DNA from: an uncultured Oscillospiraceae bacterium
GTDB lineage: Bacteria; Bacillota; Clostridia; Oscillospirales; Ruminococcaceae
DNA: 54,587 nt
Reading direction: 5' to 3'
Assembly (NCBI GenBank): GCA_910579125.1
Contig: CAJTTH010000019.1
Coordinates: 1-54,587, forward strand
The notes beneath the pieces were generated by a model that was not told the DNA's origin, did no database searches, and saw only the letters and a list, made by a program, of their open reading frames with translations. The stretch's first letter is position 1; the number at the start of each line of letters is the position of its first letter. Below, in pieces: positions 52,829-54,587 of this stretch. The translations under genes and the position numbers were made by a program.

Positions 52829-53372
52829 CAAACAATCCCCTTTCAACTAAGTATTTTTTCAGTGAGCCGCGCATTCTCGCAAGCGCAGTCGTGGCAGCGG
52901 TCGGCGTCATGGAACAGGCTTTCGCCGCGTCCTTTGCCGGACACATGTAAAAATAGCGGAGGGTGAACAGCTTTTGTCGGCGTTCGTCGAGCGTTTGCAG
53001 CCACTCGTTCAGCACACGGGAAAGCTCCGCTTTTTCCGCTTCGTCCTCGGTCGAGTACCCTGACGGCAGGCACTCGTCAAGCTCCGTCATAAGCTCGGTG
53101 GAACGCATGGCGGCGGTGTTGTAGCGCAGCTTGTCGATCGTCTTGCGGCGCGCTATCTTACAGAAGTACGCCGTGAGATTATCTGGGCGGTCGGGCGGTA
53201 TGTTCTCCCAGACGGCGAGGAGCGTGTCGTTCGCACATTCCTCCGCGTCCTCGTGCGAGCGCAGAAATCCCCTGCACACCTTAAGGATAAGACGACCGTA
53301 CTTGGTCTTCAGCGCCGCAAGTCCGCGCTGGTCGCGGTTTGTAAGCAACTCGATTATGTTTTCGTCCTCCAA
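52821..53372 (-). CDS. ECF-type RNA polymerase sigma factor
   Basis: 183 aa. Sigma region 2 (about 20-90: EDAEECANDTLLAVWENI, RRKTIDKLRY) and region 4 (about 120-175: WLQTLDERRQKLFTLRYF, then the helix-turn-helix TPTAATTALARMRGSL). It would redirect RNA polymerase to an envelope-stress regulon controlled by the following membrane protein. AGGGAGG precedes the ATG at 53372. Confidence 0.93.
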   Translation of the reverse strand: MEDENIIELLTNRDQRGLAALKTKYGRLILKVCRGFLRSHEDAEECANDTLLAVWENIPPDRPDNLTAYFCKIARRKTIDKLRYNTAAMRSTELMTELDECLPSGYSTEDEAEKAELSRVLNEWLQTLDERRQKLFTLRYFYMCPAKDAAKACSMTPTAATTALARMRGSLKKYLVERGLFDE

Positions 53373-53389
53373 AATATCACCTCCCTGTT

Positions 53390-53425
53390 AATATAGTCGA
53401 AAGGAAAGTGAGGTTTGTCACACTT
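53390..53425 (-). promoter_or_regulatory. Possible autoregulated ECF promoter
   Basis: Minus strand GTGACAAACC ... TTCGACTATATT, with an AAC-type -35 and a CGAC-type -10 box, as many ECF sigma factors use at their own gene. A standard sigma-A reading would need a 20-bp spacer, so the ECF reading is preferred. Weak evidence. Confidence 0.3.
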
Positions 53426-53484
53426 TCGGGGAAATTTTTTGCGTAGAATAACTCCTTGCACAGTGCGGGGAGTTGATTTATCAT

Positions 53485-53688
53485 TTAGAGAAGCTCGCCG
53501 TCTGCGTCGTTGTAGACCTTGAGCTTCGCGTGCTTGTCCTTGTAAAACAGCACCCGGCCCGCTCCGCCGAACACCTCGATATATCGGTCAAACGTGCCCA
53601 TGTCCGGGAAACGCTCGCAGATCGTTTTTCTCATCAACTTCTTGCCGCCTATTCTTGTTATCGGACTATTAAAAAAATCACTCCTCAT
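53485..53688 (-). pseudogene. Truncated phage-type DNA adenine methylase (Dam, D12 class)
   Basis: 67 aa of an N6-adenine methyltransferase N-terminus: TRIGGKKLMRKTICERFP and YIEVFGGAGRVLFYKDK (the FGGAG SAM-binding motif), then a TAA after YNDADGELL. Intact members continue about 200 residues with the DPPY catalytic motif, which is absent. Probably a decayed prophage gene. Confidence 0.75.
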
Positions 53689-53708
53689 TTTATGCAGGTT
53701 ATTTCATC

Positions 53709-53737
53709 AATTGCTCAACGCGCGACTGAGCAATTGT
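53709..53737. repeat. Ten-bp perfect inverted repeat
   Basis: CAATTGCTCA/TGAGCAATTG around a 9-base ACGCGCGAC loop, between the Dam fragment and the transposase remnant. Possible terminal repeat of a lost element or terminator. Confidence 0.4.
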
Positions 53738-53788
53738 GTTGCCGATACCGACTGAATAGTAGACAATTCCCAACCTGCCCCGCGGTTG

Positions 53789-53953
53789 TCAAATAACATC
53801 TTTTGACCAAATATCATAATAATAACGCACTGCTGTTCACTTGGTAAAATCATGCGGTATTGCCCACCAAGAACATCCATCCTTTAACAGATAGAGAATC
53901 GCACAGAAAATATCGTATATATCGTACGTTGACGGTTTTGTTGTTTTTCTCAT
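53789..53953 (-). pseudogene. Decayed IS5-type transposase fragment
   Basis: Minus strand from ATG 53953 encodes YDIYDIFCAILYLLKDGCSW then WAIPHDFTK and a TGA where family members have Trp (KW). The frame continues TAVRYYYDIWSKDV to a second stop. This is the conserved DUF4096 start of IS5-family transposases. Only the first about 50 codons remain. Confidence 0.7.
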
Positions 53954-53961
53954 ACTTTTTA

Positions 53962-53980
53962 GAGCGTGTTCACATAAACC
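53962..53980 (+). mobile_element. Left terminal inverted repeat of an IS5-type element
   Basis: GAGCGTGTTCACATAAACC preceded by TTA (53959-53961), about 55 bases before the transposase ATG. GAGCxTGTT ends are common in IS5-family (IS1031-type) elements, whose target duplication is often TNA. The right end is outside the window. Confidence 0.55.
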
Positions 53981-53982
53981 TG

Positions 53983-54011
53983 TTGCAATTTAATAATAAA
54001 TGTGATATAAT
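53983..54011 (+). promoter_or_regulatory. Promoter of the IS transposase
   Basis: TTGCAA (53983-53988), 17 bp, TATAAT (54006-54011), with TGTGATATAAT. Confidence 0.65.
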
Positions 54012-54017
54012 GTAAAT

Positions 54018-54587
54018 ATGAAATTTACAAAGAAACAGTTTGCGAAAATAGAAGGTTTAATGCCGGTTCAACGCAAGAAATCAACGATATCAAATTATGA
54101 TTTTGTGTGCGCATTACTGTACACAATCAAAAACGGCTGCAAGCCGAACGAGTATGGAAATTGGCACACAATATATGTCAGGTTTAATCGTTGGTGTAAA
54201 AACGGAACAATTGACCGGATTTTTGAAGCGCTGCAAACGCAGAATATAATCGATATTCGCACCGAAATAGTCTGCATTGACAGCACAAGTGTTAAAGTTC
54301 ATCCCGATGCTGCAGGTGCACGAAAAACAAGCGAAGATCAGAGTATAGGGTGTTCAAAAGGGGGCTCACAACTAAAATTCATTTGGCTTCCACGTATGAA
54401 AAATTTGCCTTAGAGCCTGTTTAGTATCCCTCAACACGCCGCCTGCACCCGCGTTTTGGTGCATTTCGAGATACTAAACAGGCTCTTAATGTTTCACTTG
54501 TCGTCGGGAAATAATCCCGACGCTCCCGAGGGCAGAAAACTTATTTCAAATATACATTCAGATTACGATAATTTTTTGTTAATGGAC
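54018..54587 (+). pseudogene. IS5-family transposase, frameshifted and interrupted, runs off right edge
   Basis: Starts MKFTKKQFAKIEGLMP; DUF4096 region to about residue 90, then IVCIDSTSVKVHPDAAGARK with the first catalytic Asp (DST). Near 54352 (AAAAGGGGG) the family continues in the -1 frame: GGLTTKIHLASTYEKFAL; a programmed -1 slip as in many IS5 relatives, or a mutation. At 54413 a 73-bp element interrupts it. After that element the frame resumes MFHLSSGNNPDAPEGRKL and LLMD to the window end. Removing the insertion and one TTA restores continuity. Confidence 0.8.
54413..54485. mobile_element. 73-bp miniature inverted-repeat element inside the transposase
   Basis: Ends GAGCCTGTTTAGTATC (54413-54428) and GATACTAAACAGGCTC (54470-54485) are perfect 16-bp inverted repeats. 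TTA flanks both sides (54410-54412 and 54486-54488), a 3-bp target duplication of the IS5/IS1031 type. Inner TGCACC/GGTGCA forms a second stem. It codes for nothing and presumably moves with a helper transposase. Confidence 0.8.

Noticed and set aside
1..54587. CRISPR array
   Set aside because: No series of regularly spaced repeats was seen anywhere in the window.

Overview
The window looks like chromosome from a spore-forming, anaerobic, low-to-mid GC Gram-positive of the class Clostridia, probably Oscillospirales or a Ruminococcus-like relative (lineage is inference). Supporting genes are spoIVB and a ylbJ-type sporulation membrane protein, the RNase J/gdpP/rplI/dnaB and tilS/hpt/ftsH gene orders, acetate kinase, a giant one-chain pyruvate:ferredoxin oxidoreductase, and a secreted GH5 beta-mannanase lipoprotein. 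Promoters are easy to read. Many are TTGACA-17 bp-TATAAT with the extended -10 string TGTGATATAAT.

Layout. 1-4.3 kb is an accessory edge. It holds a truncated coiled-coil/DUF2726 gene, a promoter-flanked non-coding segment, tRNA-Gln on the minus strand, tRNA-Met and tRNA-Glu on the plus strand, prophage debris (LL-H-type holin, endolysin tail, XRE regulator, a stub of a phi-LC3-type holin), and a gene broken into at least four pieces. 4.4-6.9 kb is a polar amino acid ABC importer (binding lipoprotein, permease, ATPase). 7.0-18.5 kb is a long minus-strand housekeeping run: RNase J, GdpP (c-di-AMP phosphodiesterase), bL9, DnaB, TilS, Hpt, FtsH, a GNAT acetyltransferase, a zinc-ribbon membrane protein and a YdcF-family protein. 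SpoIVB (+) and ClpC (-) then converge with overlapping 3' ends, followed by a GtrA-family membrane protein.

23.6-35.9 kb is the most distinctive region: an eight-gene, plus-strand Ter (tellurium/stress-type) cluster. It encodes a TerY-like VWA protein, a PP2C phosphatase and an atypical protein kinase (a TerY-P triad), a calcium-type P-ATPase, a TerD protein, a second protein fusing an N-terminal beta-helix-like region to a TerD-like domain, YceG and TelA. The arrangement suggests a phosphorylation-controlled, calcium-linked envelope-stress module. The gene families are known; the exact architecture here is what deserves attention.

36-41 kb (minus) carries an XRE-methyltransferase fusion, then tmcAL-murL-murD. 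The overlap of murL with murD predicts that this organism makes the D-Glu of its peptidoglycan by epimerising UDP-MurNAc-L-Ala-L-Glu rather than, or in addition to, using glutamate racemase. 41-47.8 kb carries ackA, beta-mannanase, a regulator/membrane-protein pair, an RNHCP protein behind a leader peptide with alternative hairpins, YlbJ, a TIGR04086-type membrane protein and a secreted protein with a tandem internal duplication. 48-51.6 kb is nifJ. 51.7-53.4 kb is an ECF sigma factor with a probable membrane anti-sigma/sensor partner. The right edge is accessory again: a truncated Dam methylase, a decayed IS5-type transposase, and a second IS5-type transposase interrupted by a 73-bp palindromic element flanked by TTA repeats.
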